Origin: Leptobrachium leishanense
Taxonomy: Eukaryota > Chordata > Amphibia > Anura > Megophryidae
DNA: 64,000 bases
Assembly: GCA_009667805.1 (NCBI GenBank)
Contig: CM019063.1
Coordinates: forward strand, 61,116,881-61,180,880
Reading direction: 5' to 3'
The notes below the pieces were generated by a model that had not been told where the DNA came from, made no database searches, and saw nothing but the letters and a program-made list of their open reading frames with translations. Shown here in pieces: positions 1 to 10,092 of this stretch. Position 1 is the first letter of the stretch. Each line of letters starts with the position of its first letter. Made by a program: the position numbers and the translations under genes.

Positions 1-328
1 TCAGGCAGACGAGGCCCTCTAAATCAGGCACTGTTGACTTAAGGAGCATGCGGCCGCAAGATTACAGAGCTGCGACTGTGCGGGCTGGCCAGCCGGGTGC
101 ATGTGGCAGAGAGGTGGCGCAGGGACTCTAGGGAGGGAGCCACGGCAGACCCCCCCTTCCCCACAACCAGGATCCAGGGAGCCCCCACTGACCACCAGGC
201 TAAGGTAAGGTGACAGATTTTTAAAAACAATAAAATCCAAGGACATTTTTAAATGTCCCCAGCAACATAAAATAAAACCTTTTTTTTTTCTTCCTAATAC
301 TGACCTGATTCCTAGATCCACAAACTGT
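1..328. other. No recognised feature
   Basis: I see no convincing gene or repeat family here. Short open frames on both strands lack recognisable motifs. It may be single-copy DNA or the edge of an element lying outside the window. Confidence 0.4.
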
Positions 329-690
329 AGAGGTGCTGCCCGGCAGTGTGCGGAATCATATGCTGCATTAATTATACTGTAAGGCTGGGTTCACACCTGC
401 GTTTTTTAACACGTGTATCGCGCAAACGTAAAAAACATGTGACCTCGCATTGCAGCGCGTTCACGGCCATAGACTGCAGAGTGAACGCGCTGCAATACGC
501 CCCAAAGAAGCTCCTGTACTTCTTTGGGCGTAGGACGTTTTAAAACGCCCAGGTATGAACGGGTCCCTTAGCAAATAATGGGATTTCCCTGTTTATTGCA
601 GGAACGCGCTGTAAAAGGCTTAGGTGTGAACCAGGCCTTAAGGTGCTGCCCGGCAGTGTGAGAATTCATATGATGCATTAATTCTTCTTC
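329..690. repeat. 51-bp minisatellite unit split by a MITE
   Basis: The sequence at 329-380 (GAGGTGCTGCCCGGCAGTG followed by ATATGCTGCATTAATTATACTG) recurs at 640-685 and, in inverse orientation, twice in tandem at 11288-11400 with a period of about 51 bp. Between the two copies here sits a MITE (383-637). The 11.3 kb copies therefore give an uninterrupted version of the junction for comparison. Confidence 0.7.
383..637. mobile_element. Harbinger-type MITE (GGCTGGGTTCACACC ends)
   Basis: Terminal inverted repeats read GGCTGGGTTCACACCTGCG on the left and, inverted, GGCCTGGTTCACACCTAAG on the right. The flanking trinucleotides are TAA (380-382) and TTA (638-640), so a 3-bp TWA target duplication with one change is likely, as in PIF/Harbinger. 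It has no coding capacity. The interior holds a hairpin around 500-530 (CGCCCCAAAGAAG against CTTCTTTGGGCG). The unoccupied form of the site is visible at 11330-11390. Confidence 0.7.
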
Positions 691-1743
691 TTACAAATTT
701 GGTTACTTAACCGGTTTGCTTTTGGATTGTAATATTGTGACATCCAGGGCCCCGGGTGGCGATTGGGGGGGGGCCCAGATGCATGGTGCTGCCAGCTGGC
801 CAAGTGCCAGGAGCTCCGGCAGCACCCGGCGCAGCTGTGAGTGATCAGGGGGCAGGGCGCGGCGTGATCACACAGAGCCGCCGGGACTGGTGTGTGCCAA
901 TTCTCACCATATACAGTAGCCCAGTACTAAACATTGTTGAGCTGGTTTTGTTATAACAACTACTCTCGCTCTGTGCCCCTGTCTGGTATATTCCGCTGCT
1001 TGTTACTGCTGGTGTGATTCCATTCTGCCATACACTATAGCGCAGTAATATTTGGGTGCACTGCCACTGACGCCTATATCAGATTCATATCATTTTAATA
1101 TTGGACCGCAGGGTCCAACCCCGCACTCTTCCACAATACCACAGAGGGATTACGGTGTGACGGCACTGTTGCCGACACTAAAGGCCCAATTTTAAAGCAC
1201 CTATTGTTACTTTCATCCAAAGCCTGCATAAATTTTACAATAAGTTAGCCAAAAAAATCACTACTTGTTCTGCGTGTCCTAAAACGTCCCTTTTCATACA
1301 GGCTGCAGTTGTTTATGAATAGATTAAAGGAAAACCAATTACTGGCATTTGAAATTTTTTTTTTTAAATGTTTCTATACATCCTACAAATCCACCACTTC
1401 ACGGGCAGGTTATGGGGACCTCCTAGGCACGATATTTGAAGGAATTTTTAGTTTTTATCCTTAACCTTTATTTCATGGAAAACTCCCTGTTCCTTTAAAA
1501 ACGTTTCTTTAAAAAAAATGTTGTCCTTGTTTCCTGTCCCCCAGGGCACTACCCGGACCCCCATACACCTTTTTATGGTAAATAGCTTGCATATATGCCC
1601 TCTTGGAGGGCACTCTAAAAATCAAACTTTTGAGTCCCATTGACTTGCATTGAGTTTGGTTCGTGTTCGCGTTCGAACTCGAACTTTTGAAATTGTTCGA
1701 GTTCGAATGTGAACCGAACACGGGGGTGTTCGGCTCATCCCTA
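691..1743 (-). mobile_element. Truncated hAT-like dispersed repeat, TAGGGATGAGC end
   Basis: Read on the minus strand from 1743 it starts TAGGGATGAGCCGAACACC and runs into AT-rich and then GC-rich non-coding sequence. TAGRGATG termini are shared with the clear hAT element at 9805-11584 and with a fragment at 41655. The other end is not visible, so the left limit is arbitrary. It abuts the C-terminal coding end of the Tc1 transposase at 1744 and so removes that element's 3' end. No transposase is encoded. Confidence 0.45.
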
Positions 1744-2658
1744 CTTGCACACAGTTTTTGAAGGGATTCGGCTGGTAGGTTGTTCCAAACATCTTCGAGA
1801 ACTAAGCACAGATCTTCTGTGGATGTAGGCTTTCTCACATCCTTCTGTCTGTTCATGTAATCCCAGACACACTCGATGATGTTGAGATCAGGGCTCTGTG
1901 GGGGCCATGCCATCACTTCCAGTACTTCTTGTTCTTCTTTACGCTGAAGATAGTTCTTAATGACTTTGGCTGAATGTTTGGGGTCATTGTCCTGCTGCAG
2001 AATAAATTTGGGGCCAATCATACGCCTCCCTGATGGTATTGCGTGATGGCTAAGTATCTGCCTGTATTTCTCAGCATTGAGAACACCATTAATCCTGACC
2101 AAATCTCCAACTCCATTTGCAGAAATGCAGCCCCAAACATTCAAGGAACCTCCACCATGCTTCACTGTTGCCTGCAGACACTCATTATTGTACCGCTCTC
2201 CAGCCCTGTCGACAAACAAACTGCCGTCTGCTACAGCCAAATATTTCAAATTTTGACTCATCAGTCCAGAGCACCTGCTGTCATTGTTCTGCACCCCAGT
2301 TCCTATGTTTTCATGCATACTTTAGTTGCTTGGCCTTGTTCCCACGTCGGAGGTACGGCTTTTTGGCTGCCACTCTTCCATGAAGACCACTTCTGGCCAG
2401 ACTTCTCAGGACAGTAGATGGGTGTACCTGGGCCCCACTGGTTTCTGCCAGTTCTGAGCTGATGGCACTGCTGGACATCTTCCGATTTCGAAAGGCAGTA
2501 AGCTTGATGTGTCTTTCATCTGCTGCATTAAGTTTCCTTGGCCGACCACTGTGTCTACAATCCTCAACGTTGCCCATTTCTTTGTGCTTCTTCAAAAGAG
2601 CTTGAACAGCACATCTTGAAACCCCAGTTTGCTTTGATGTCTTTGAGCACAGCAACAA
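1744..2658 (-). pseudogene. Tc1-type DDE transposase, broken
   Basis: The N-terminal paired-like helix-turn-helix part is read from 2658 down to 2311 (motif HSGRPRKLNAADERHIKL). The catalytic part follows in another frame, with [25 protein letters not shown] (second Asp) and PPQSPDLNIIECVWDYM (Glu). The first catalytic region, WTDESKFEIFG, is present near 2250 in yet another reading phase, so there is at least one frameshift near 2205-2320. The start codon region was separated by the LINE insertion, and the last residues are cut off where the TAGGGATG repeat begins. It cannot make an active enzyme as it stands. Confidence 0.85.
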
Positions 2659-2668
2659 TACACATACT

Positions 2669-3893
2669 GCATCAACAAGATCAAATCAAAATAAGCTTTA
2701 TTGGCAGGACCAAATACATTTTAGCATTGCCAAAGCATATGGGGTGGAGGGGGGGGGGTAGTGGGACATATATGGGGGGGGAATGGGCAAGTCCATGGAC
2801 ATTATCAGGGGTAAGTGATAATGTGAGGTCGGATGGGGGCGAGTCCGTGTTGGGGATTTAGAAGTCTGGGATCTCTCATGTTCCTCTCAGTCTGTGACAT
2901 TCTGTGACGTATTGGGCAGATATTTTCACCACCGGCTCCTCTTCTCCCAGTATGTTGTGGAGTTTCCTCGACTCTTCTATAGAGGTGAAGTCCGGGATGA
3001 GAGCTGAGAGTCTCTGGAAGTGAGTGTCTCTCAGTGCTGAGTACTTGGGGCACTGTAGGAGGAAGTGGACCTCATCTTTCAGGGCCCCCTGGTCACAATG
3101 CTGGCACAGTCTATTCTCCCTGGGCTTGTAGGTCTGTCTATGCCGCCCTGATTCGATTTCCAGGCTGTGGGCGCTCAGTCTGTACCGGCTCAGGATCTGT
3201 CTGTCCTTGGGGTCTTGTAGTAGCTCCAGGTATGGGGCCAGTTTGTATTCCCTCTGTAAGGATTGGTAAATGGTGAGTTTCTGAGAGTTTGCTATATCAT
3301 GTCTCCATTCTCTGATATAGTTTTCCCTGGAATCGTTAATTAGGGCCTTTATTTGATATTTTGTCGGGTTGCTTTCATGGTGGCTTTGGATAATCAGGGT
3401 GGATATGAGTTGTTGCAACCCACATGGTTTGGTGGTCCTTGTTGGCCCGTAGGGCTTTATGGTGGTATGAGTTGAGGCTGCTGATGTTTAGGTGGTCCCA
3501 GTATGATAGCGCCCTCTTCTGTACTGCAAGAAGTAAGGGGAGTCTGCCCAGCTCGGCCCTGCAGGCATTGTTAGAGGTGCTCCGATGGACTTGGAGGAGT
3601 TGCTTGCAGAAATCGAGATGGAATATTTCTGTTGGGCTGGTGTCCCATTTGGGTTGGTCAGGGTAGGTGATGGGGCCCCATACTTCACTGCCATAAAGGA
3701 GGATTGGAGTGATGATGCTGTCAAAGATTTTAAGCCAGACTCTTACAGGCGGTTTTAGTTTGTAGAGGTTTCTCCTGATGGCATAGAAGGTTCTACACGC
3801 CTTGTCTCTTAGGGCCTCTATGGCTGGTTTGAAACTTCCCGGTCGGTTTGTTTCTAGGCCGAGGTATGTGTAGCTGTCTCTCCCAGACAATCT
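2669..3893 (-). mobile_element. 5'-truncated LINE inside the Tc1 element
   Basis: A minus-strand non-LTR retrotransposon 3' part. The 3' end near 2669 reads, on the plus strand, AAATCAAAATAAGCTTTATTGGCAGG, and the 5' truncation point is near 3893 next to Tc1 sequence. The 3' UTR holds G/C-rich runs at 2740-2790. The coding remnant is described separately. No clear target duplication was found. Confidence 0.75.
2876..3890 (-). pseudogene. LINE ORF2 C-terminal fragment
   Basis: Two overlapping frames (3890 to 3375, then 3418 to 2876) encode the part downstream of a reverse transcriptase domain: YLGLETNRPGSF, LLYGSEVWGP, NNACRAELGRLPLL, and a terminal Cys/His cluster CQHCDQGALKDEVHFLLQC. These motifs match the post-RT region of vertebrate LINE ORF2 proteins. 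The catalytic RT and the endonuclease are absent and the two frames need a shift to join, so this is a dead fragment. I do not assign the clade. Confidence 0.75.
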
Positions 3894-4233
3894 TGCAATG
3901 ACATGAAACAGTCTTTCACAACCTCACCTTGGTAGCAGAGTTTGACTGTTCCTCACCCAGTTTTAAGCCTCCTACACAGCTGTTTCTGTTTCAGTTCATG
4001 ACCTGGGTTTCAACCTACGTGTGACATTGATGATCATTTGCACCTGTTTGGTATAATTGGTTGATCATACTCCTGACTATAATCCTACAAAATCCCTGAT
4101 TTTGCAAGTGTACCTATGAGAATTGATGCTGGTTTGACGGCAAAAGGTAGTAACACCAAATATTGATTTGATTTATATTTTCCTTTTTTTTCGCTCGCTT
4201 TGCATGTTGCAAATTGACAAAAATAAACAATCA

Positions 4234-4719
4234 TCCTAAATAATAAAATCCTTTGTCCGTCGCCGCACATCCGGTTTCTGTTGGCTGCGCGCGCAGCCCA
4301 ACAGAAACCGGATATGCAGCTTCGGACAAAGGATGCGTGCGCAGCCTCTACCCGTCGGCCGCGCGCGCATCCAGGAGAATTGTATGCGCACGCATAGGGG
4401 TAGAGGCTGCGCGCGCATCCAGGAGACAGGATGTGCACGCAGCAGACGTGTATCGGCTGCGCGCGTGCGCATCCTGTACAGCCGGATGCGCTCGCAGCGG
4501 CAAGGTAGCGGCTGCGCGCGCATCCAGTAGACCAGGATGCGCATTCAGCAGCCTGCTATAGGCTGCGTGCGTATCCTGCATCTTGCTGGGCAGCGCGAGC
4601 GAGGCACGTTTTTAAAATAACGGAAAATCCGCCATTAATGCGCACGCGAGGCACAAATTGAAAAAAAAGGGGACCCACATACAAAAATAGACTGCCCTCC
4701 GGGCAGGCTTTATAACTAG
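4234..4719 (+). mobile_element. Non-autonomous Helitron, CpG-rich
   Basis: It starts TCCTAAATAATAAAATCC directly after an A (4233) and ends CTAG (4716-4719) directly before a T (4720), the Helitron A^T insertion pattern. The hairpin CTGCCC-TC-CGGGCAG ends at 4706, ten bases before the CTAG. The interior repeats units around GGCTGCGCGCGCATCCAG in both orientations, giving extreme CpG density. No Rep/helicase is encoded. The 3' end matches the Helitron at 16900-17784. Confidence 0.85.
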
Positions 4720-5082
4720 TTATTTCTATCAGTGGCGTCACTAGGGTTGGTGTCACCCGGTGCGGTAACTTATGGTGTCACCCCCCGAGTTTTACGGATT
4801 TTTTTTTAACTACTCTTACTCCTAAATCAGTACTCCCATATAACACTGAATGCTCATACACACAGCGCACATTACTGTGAGGTTTATTGCTGTGGAGCTC
4901 TCTCATATGCTCACACAACTTTTGGCCAACTGCCAGCAAGTACGTTGCCTGTTCGAAGGCAGTGAAAGCACACATGGATATATATTGCCCCCAGCAGCTC
5001 TCCCATGGATATATATTGCCCCAGCTCACATATGGATATATTGCGCCTCAGCTCACATATGGATATATTGCGCCTCAGCTCA

Positions 5083-5300
5083 CACATGGATATATTGCCC
5101 CAGACCAGCTCACACATGGATATATTGCCCCAGACCAGCTCACACATGGATATATTGCCCCAGACCAGCTCACACATGGATATATTGCCCCAGACCAGCT
5201 CACACATGGATATATTGCCCCAGACCAGCTCACACATGGATATATTGCCCCAGACCAGCTCACACATGGATATATTGCCCCAGACCAGCTCACACATGGA
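5083..5300. repeat. 30-bp tandem repeat, about 7 units
   Basis: Near-identical 30-bp units containing ACATGGATATATTGCCCCAG then ACCAGCTCAC. The sequence homogeneity suggests recent amplification. It grades into shorter related units on both sides. Confidence 0.95.
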
Positions 5301-5429
5301 TATTGCCCCAGCTCTCATGGATATTGCCCCCAGCACACATGGATATGCCCCCAGCTCCTCTCATGGATATACTGCCCCAGCTCCTCTCATGTATATACTG
5401 CCCCAGCTGCTCTCATTGATAATGCTCCA

Positions 5430-6893
5430 GCTGCTCTCATGGATTTGCCCCAGCTCATGGATATACTGCCCCAGCAGCTCATGGATATACTGCCCCAGCA
5501 GCTCATGGATATACTGCCCCAGCAGCTCATGGATATGCCCCAGCAGCTCATGGATATGCCCCAGCAGCTCATGGATATGCCCCCAGCTCATTGATATGCC
5601 CCCAGCTCCTCATGGATATGCCCCCAGCTCCTCATGGATATGCCCCAGCACCTCATGGATATGCCCCAGCACCTCATGGATTTGCCCCAGCACCTCATGG
5701 ATTTGCCCCAGCTCCTCATGGATATGCCCCAGGCCCCCATGGATTTGCCCCAGCTCCTCATGGATTTGCCCCAGCAGCTCATGGATTTGCCCCAGCTCCT
5801 CATGGATTTGCCCCAGCAGCTCATGGATTTGCCCCAGCTCCTCATGGATTTGCCCCAGCACCTCATGGATATGCCCCAGCACCTCATGGATTTGCCCCAG
5901 CAGCTTATGGATTTGCCCCAGCAGCTTATGGATTTGCCCCAGCTCCTCATGGATTTGCCCCAGCTCCTCATGGATTTGCCCCAGCTCCTCATGGATTTGC
6001 CCCAGCAGCTCATGGATTTGCCCCAGCAGCTCATGGATTTGCCCCAGCAGCTCATGGATTTGCCCCAGCAGCTCATGGATTTGCCCCAGCTCCTCATGGA
6101 TTTGCCCCAGCAGGTTATGGATTTGCCCCAGGCCCCCATGGATTTGCCCCAGCAGTTTATGGATTTGCCCCAGCTCCTCATGGATTTGCCCCAGGCCCCC
6201 ATGGATTTGCCCCAGCAGTTTATGGATTTGCCCCAGCTCCTCATGGATTTGCCCCAGCTCCTCATGGATTTTGCCCCAGCTCCTCATGGATTTGCCCCAG
6301 CAGCTCATGGATTTGCCCCAGCAGCTCATGGATTTGCCCCAGCAGCTCATGGATTTGCCCCAGCTCCTCATGGATTTGCCCCAGCAGGTTATGGATTTGC
6401 CCCAGGCCCCCATGGATTTGCCCCAGCAGTTTATGGATTTGCCCCAGCTCCTCATGGATTTGCCCCAGGCCCCCATGGATTTGCCCCAGCAGTTTATGGA
6501 TTTGCCCCAGCTCCTCATGGATTTGCCCCAGCTCCTCATGGATTTGCCCCAGCTCCTCATGGATTTGCCCCAGCTCCTCATGGATTTGCCCCAGCAGCTC
6601 ATGGATTTGCCCCAGCAGTTTATGGATTTGCCCCAGCAGCTTATGGATTTGCCCCAGCTCCTCATGGATATGCCCCAGCAGCTCATGGATTTGCCCCAGC
6701 AGGTTATGGATTTGCCCCAGCTCCTCATGGATATGCCCCAGCAGGTTATGGATTTGCCCCAGCTCCTCATGGATATGCCCCAGCAGCTCATGGATTTGCC
6801 CCAGCAGGTTATGGATTTGCCCCAGCTCCTCATGGATATGCCCCAGCAGGTTATGGATTTGCCCCAGCAGCTCATGGATTTGCCCCAGCTCAC
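5430..6893. repeat. 21-bp minisatellite, about 60-70 units
   Basis: Units of the type CATGGATTTGCCCCAGCAGCT with variants (CTCCT, CAGGT, CAGTT, GGCCC after CCCCAG). Larger blocks are repeated too: the run around 6120-6280 recurs around 6380-6540, indicating segmental duplication within the array. Since 21 is divisible by three, all frames stay open for hundreds of codons. Confidence 0.95.
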
Positions 6894-7283
6894 CTCCTGG
6901 TCCTGGTCCCAGCACATGGATAGCGGCCCAGGCAGCACCTCTCCGCCGCGTTTTTCGCTCCTTCTGAGCGTCCGGCGGCGCGCAGCTTGGGCGCTCGTCT
7001 GGGGGAGCCACGTGACCAGCCGCGATTGGCTGGTGACGTATTTCCTCCAGGCGAGCGCCGAAGCTGCATGCTTCGGACGCTCGCACGGAGCGAATACGCG
7101 GCGGTGGCGGGCGGTGGGTGAGACACCCGCCCTTAGGGTGACGGTGTCACCCTAAAGGCGGGTGTCACCTGGTGCGGGCCGCACCCACCGCCCCCACGTT
7201 ACGACGCCACTGATTTCTATTTCTGAAAGCATTCTTTGTTTACAGCATTTTTTTCACACCTGCCTAAAACTATTGCACAGTAC

Positions 7284-7303
7284 TGTGTGTATGTATGTAT
7301 GTA

Positions 7304-7393
<90 letters not shown>
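7284..7393. repeat. (GT)n/(AT)n microsatellite
   Basis: Alternating GT, GTAT and AT runs directly after the Tc1 tip. The Tc1 element may have inserted at a TA of this tract. Confidence 0.9.
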
Positions 7394-7395
<2 letters not shown>

Positions 7396-8100
7396 ATCTC
7401 TCAAAAAAATAAAGGGAACACTTAATGTGCTGTTAGTTATATTCATTTAGATGGGGATTTATATTGTATAGATAATCCTTATGCTGCCTTATGCTGCCAC
7501 CTAGTGGTCTTTCTGTATTGTACATGTTTTCTCTTTTCTCCCTCGCTTTATGATGATGCACTTCCTGTGTGTGTGAAGTTCCTCCCTTCTTTCTTGTAAG
7601 AGCATGGTGTAGTTATCTAGCAGCACATGTCTATTCATCTGCAAGCTAAGGACAGTATCATCTTTTGACCGTATATAAAACCTATCATTCCATTATCTGC
7701 TGTATCCTGTGATCTGCTGTAACCTGATGTATGGAATAAAGCAAGTCGTGGAAAGAAACAGTGTTTTGGTGAGTTCAGCTATCTGATAAGGATTGTCCTC
7801 GGTGATTGCATCTACTTATACAGGCCAGGCATAGAGGTCTCTGCAAGGGATAAATCACTATACAACGATCGGAGTCAGAATACTTAACACAATGTAACTC
7901 CAAGTCAATCAGACGACGTCTGTGAAATCAAACTGTCCACTTAGGTAGCAACACTGAATGACAATCAAGTCCACATGCTGTTGTGCATGAGGCCTCCTCA
8001 TGTATATTTATTCCAAGGAACCTCACTCTCAAATTAGCGCATATAAAAGGATGTACGTGATTTGGTGCAAATCTGACTGAAAATCATAGAACTAGAAAGA
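7394..8100 (+). other. Tc1-type terminal scrap and possible LTR-like promoter/poly(A) block
   Basis: CTCTCAAAAAAATAAAGGGAACACTTAA at 7398-7425 resembles the terminus of another Tc1-like element. Downstream lie a TATA-like box (GTATATAAAACC near 7673) and an AATAAA (near 7735) only about 60 bp apart, an arrangement typical of LTRs. I could not fix TG/CA ends or a duplication. The rest shows nothing recognisable. Confidence 0.3.
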
Positions 8101-8245
8101 ATCCACACACACATGAAGTCTTCAATAGAGCTACCATCAAATTTTTATTGCATGTATCAACGCTTCCGTCCCATCCGGGACTTTTCTTAAGATAAAAAAA
8201 AATCTTGAAGTCCTGGATACAATAAAAATTCACTTGTATCTTGTC
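8100..8245. repeat. 'CAACG(C)TTTCG...CTT' type dispersed repeat, copy 1
   Basis: TCAACGCTTCCGTCCCATCCGGGACTTTTCTTAAG followed by an inverted, A/T-rich partner (ATTTTTATTGCATG against CAATAAAAATTC). The same layout occurs at 49030-49150, 56266-56470 and 59828-59945. Confidence 0.5.
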
Positions 8246-8919
8246 TGTTTTTTTTTTAATGGTTTTCTGGAGTTCATGTAATATTAATCCCATTTGCTGA
8301 AAGAAAAAATTATATAATTGGACACTTTCACAACTTTAGATTTATTTAAACTGAATCAAGAAAATATATAAAAAAAGTGGAAATGTCTAATTTTACTGTA
8401 TAAGGCCGTGGTGGCAATTCTATGGCCGGAACATTGCGTGACATTTTGACCTACATCTCACTTTGTGAGGGTTAACATTTGGGACTGTAATATTATTCCC
8501 ATGTGGGTCTCGACTAATTCGTCCTGACATCTGAAATCCTCTGAACTCTACGGACTTTATCGCTTGAGATCTGCTTCCTGACTGTTCTTTTGGCAGCCTA
8601 GAAGGTTTCCTGCTTGAAACATAAATACGAATTAAACGGACCACATCAAAGTCTCCCCCGCTACTACGCTACCTTACCGCAAAGAGACGTTTGCCATCAA
8701 AGAGGGCGTGAAGTTAGGCCTCGCTTAAATAATGTGCAGCCTTTACACCCAATATCTGGTTTCTAATGTATGTGTTCACGATCGCTTCCCAGTAGCACAG
8801 GATATTATTTCATTCATTATGAAAGCCCGTAACATTATCGTATAAAGCTACGCCAGACTGAATCACAATTACGTGTTTAATGTTGGGTAAAATGTAAAAC
8901 TTTTTAGATCTGTTGACAT
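8246..8919. other. No recognised feature
   Basis: AT-rich to mixed sequence without a gene or repeat that I can identify. Confidence 0.35.
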
Positions 8920-8922
8920 TAA

Positions 8923-9348
8923 GGCTAGGGTCAAACGAAAGTATTTTTACATGCGAACGTAAAAAAGTGCGTCTGAACGCATTGACGTATTTTTTCACGG
9001 AATAGGCGAAAACGGTCATACGATGCGCATTTTCGTGCGTGATGTTTTACGGATCCAAACCAGGAAACTTTTTGCGTCTGGACGTTATGTTGGCTGGACA
9101 CTAGCAGGGTCTGACGTCTCCAAATCACGCACACACGCCGCTAGTGGACGCAGCGCACTCTGTACGTCAGTACTAGCGGTTCAGCGTTCTCGAAAAAATG
9201 CGTTCATTTTCCACTTGCGTTGCGCGGCCGGACTTTCGTGCGACCGTACTTCGTATATTGGCCGTCATTGCCCGTCATTTGCTGCTAGTGCGGCCGTGAT
9301 TAAGTGCGCCAGAACGCACGTTAAAAATGCGCTGGTCTGACCCCAGCC
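8923..9348. mobile_element. Harbinger-type MITE, family A (GGCTRGGGTCAGAC)
   Basis: Ends GGCTAGGGTCAAACG and CTGACCCCAGCC, flanked by TAA (8920-8922 and 9349-9351). The 426-bp interior (TTGCGCGGCCGGACTTTCGTG, CGTACTTCGTATATTGGCCG) is shared with 19003-19419 and 50471-50873. Non-coding. Confidence 0.85.
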
Positions 9349-9629
9349 TAAAGCGAAGAATCCACCCGAGCAGTTCTCCTGTAGATTTCTGCGTTGGCTG
9401 GATATCCGGGGAGACGTGATAATATGGGCGATTCAGACCATTCTGGTAGTGTTTATCCTGATTAATCAATATGCACATGCATCATTAATCAGTCTTTATT
9501 GGACGAGCTTACTTGGCTGGAATTTAATGGCAATCTACCTGTGGTTGACATGGTCCTCCAGCGACAGTCGGTGGGGGTGTTGAGAGGTGCATATGATTTT
9601 ACTCTTTCGAAATCCGGCATTGCAGGTCT

Positions 9630-9796
9630 GTTTCCAATACCTGTTGAGCAAAAACAATGTTTACGAGATGACTGTCACTAGTGGGCTACCCTACGGTTGG
9701 TTCCCGCTCAGGTCTCATAAGGTTTGGCTCAAGGGTACCATTAAGACTATTCTGTATATATATCTGCCTCCTATCACTCAGAAAGGGTGACTGGTA
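9630..9796. repeat. Low-copy dispersed repeat J, left part
   Basis: The stretch around GACTGTCACTAGTGGGCTACC and GCTCAGGTCTCATAAGG resembles 18655-18905 and the start of 19425-19570. It continues after the hAT element at 11585-11640 (GCCTCCTCTCCACGAGAGGAACCGCAACC). The 18.7 kb copy (AGAACTGAAATGC) therefore shows the site without the hAT insertion. Confidence 0.55.
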
Positions 9797-10092
9797 GTAC
9801 TGAATAGAGATATGCACCGCCGGAATTTTCGTTTCAGGTTTTTCCCAGGTGTTTTTTTTCGTTCCTGGTAGTATCGGACAGTTTGATTCGGTGATTCGGG
9901 TCATTTTTGGCATTTTTTAGATCATTTCGGTGATTCATTCAGTTTGGTTTTTTGTTTATTAATGAGTTATTTGTTTTTTTTATTATTTAAGAATGGGAAG
10001 TAGATTACTACCAATAGAATGAAAGTTCATTTACTTATTTCTTCTTTTAAGATTTTTTGGGGTGAAATTTTAGGTTTCTTAACTTTTTTTTT

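Larger units (their letters stand above)
4730..7212. mobile_element. hAT-like element carrying a large minisatellite (copy 1)
   Basis: Ends are CAGTGGCGTC and GACGCCACTG, with a perfect 8-bp duplication ATTTCTAT at 4722-4729 and 7213-7220, which fits hAT. Inside are a unique head (4730-4970), a minisatellite (about 4970-6893), a palindrome-prone GC-rich block (6940-7110) and a terminal hairpin (GACACCCGCC...GGCGGGTGTC, 7120-7168). No transposase is encoded. All long open frames on both strands come from repeat periods divisible by three. Copy 2 (60490-61843) is in inverse orientation with a different array length. Confidence 0.85.
1744..7286 (-). mobile_element. Tc1-like transposon split by three later insertions
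   Basis: Minus-strand Tc1 element with very long inverted repeats. Its 5' tip at 7221-7286 (ending GCACAGTACTGT) and its inner 5' part at 3894-4233 are now far apart. The stretch at 4097-4157 in the 5' inverted repeat reads, on the plus strand, like the C-terminal end of a Tc1 transposase, as expected when the TIR extends into the coding end. Insertions are a LINE (about 2669-3893), a Helitron (4234-4719) and a hAT-like element (4730-7212). The 3' TIR has been lost at 1743/1744. Assignment of the pieces rests partly on recall of long-TIR Tc1 elements. Confidence 0.8.

Noticed and set aside
5083..5300. CRISPR-like array of seven 30-bp repeats
   Set aside because: The units are directly adjacent with no unique spacers, there are no cas genes, and the context is a eukaryotic transposon.
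5005..7155. A 716-codon open frame and long frames on both strands through 4850-7155
   Set aside because: They are produced by 21- and 30-bp repeats, whose lengths are multiples of three, so every frame stays open. The translations are seven-residue echoes (MDLPQLL, HGFAPAP, WICPSSS) without a promoter, start context or domain.
7620..7760. A complete LTR at 7.4-7.9 kb
   Set aside because: TATA-like and AATAAA signals are well spaced, but I could not find matching TG/CA ends or a target duplication, so only a low-confidence note was kept.
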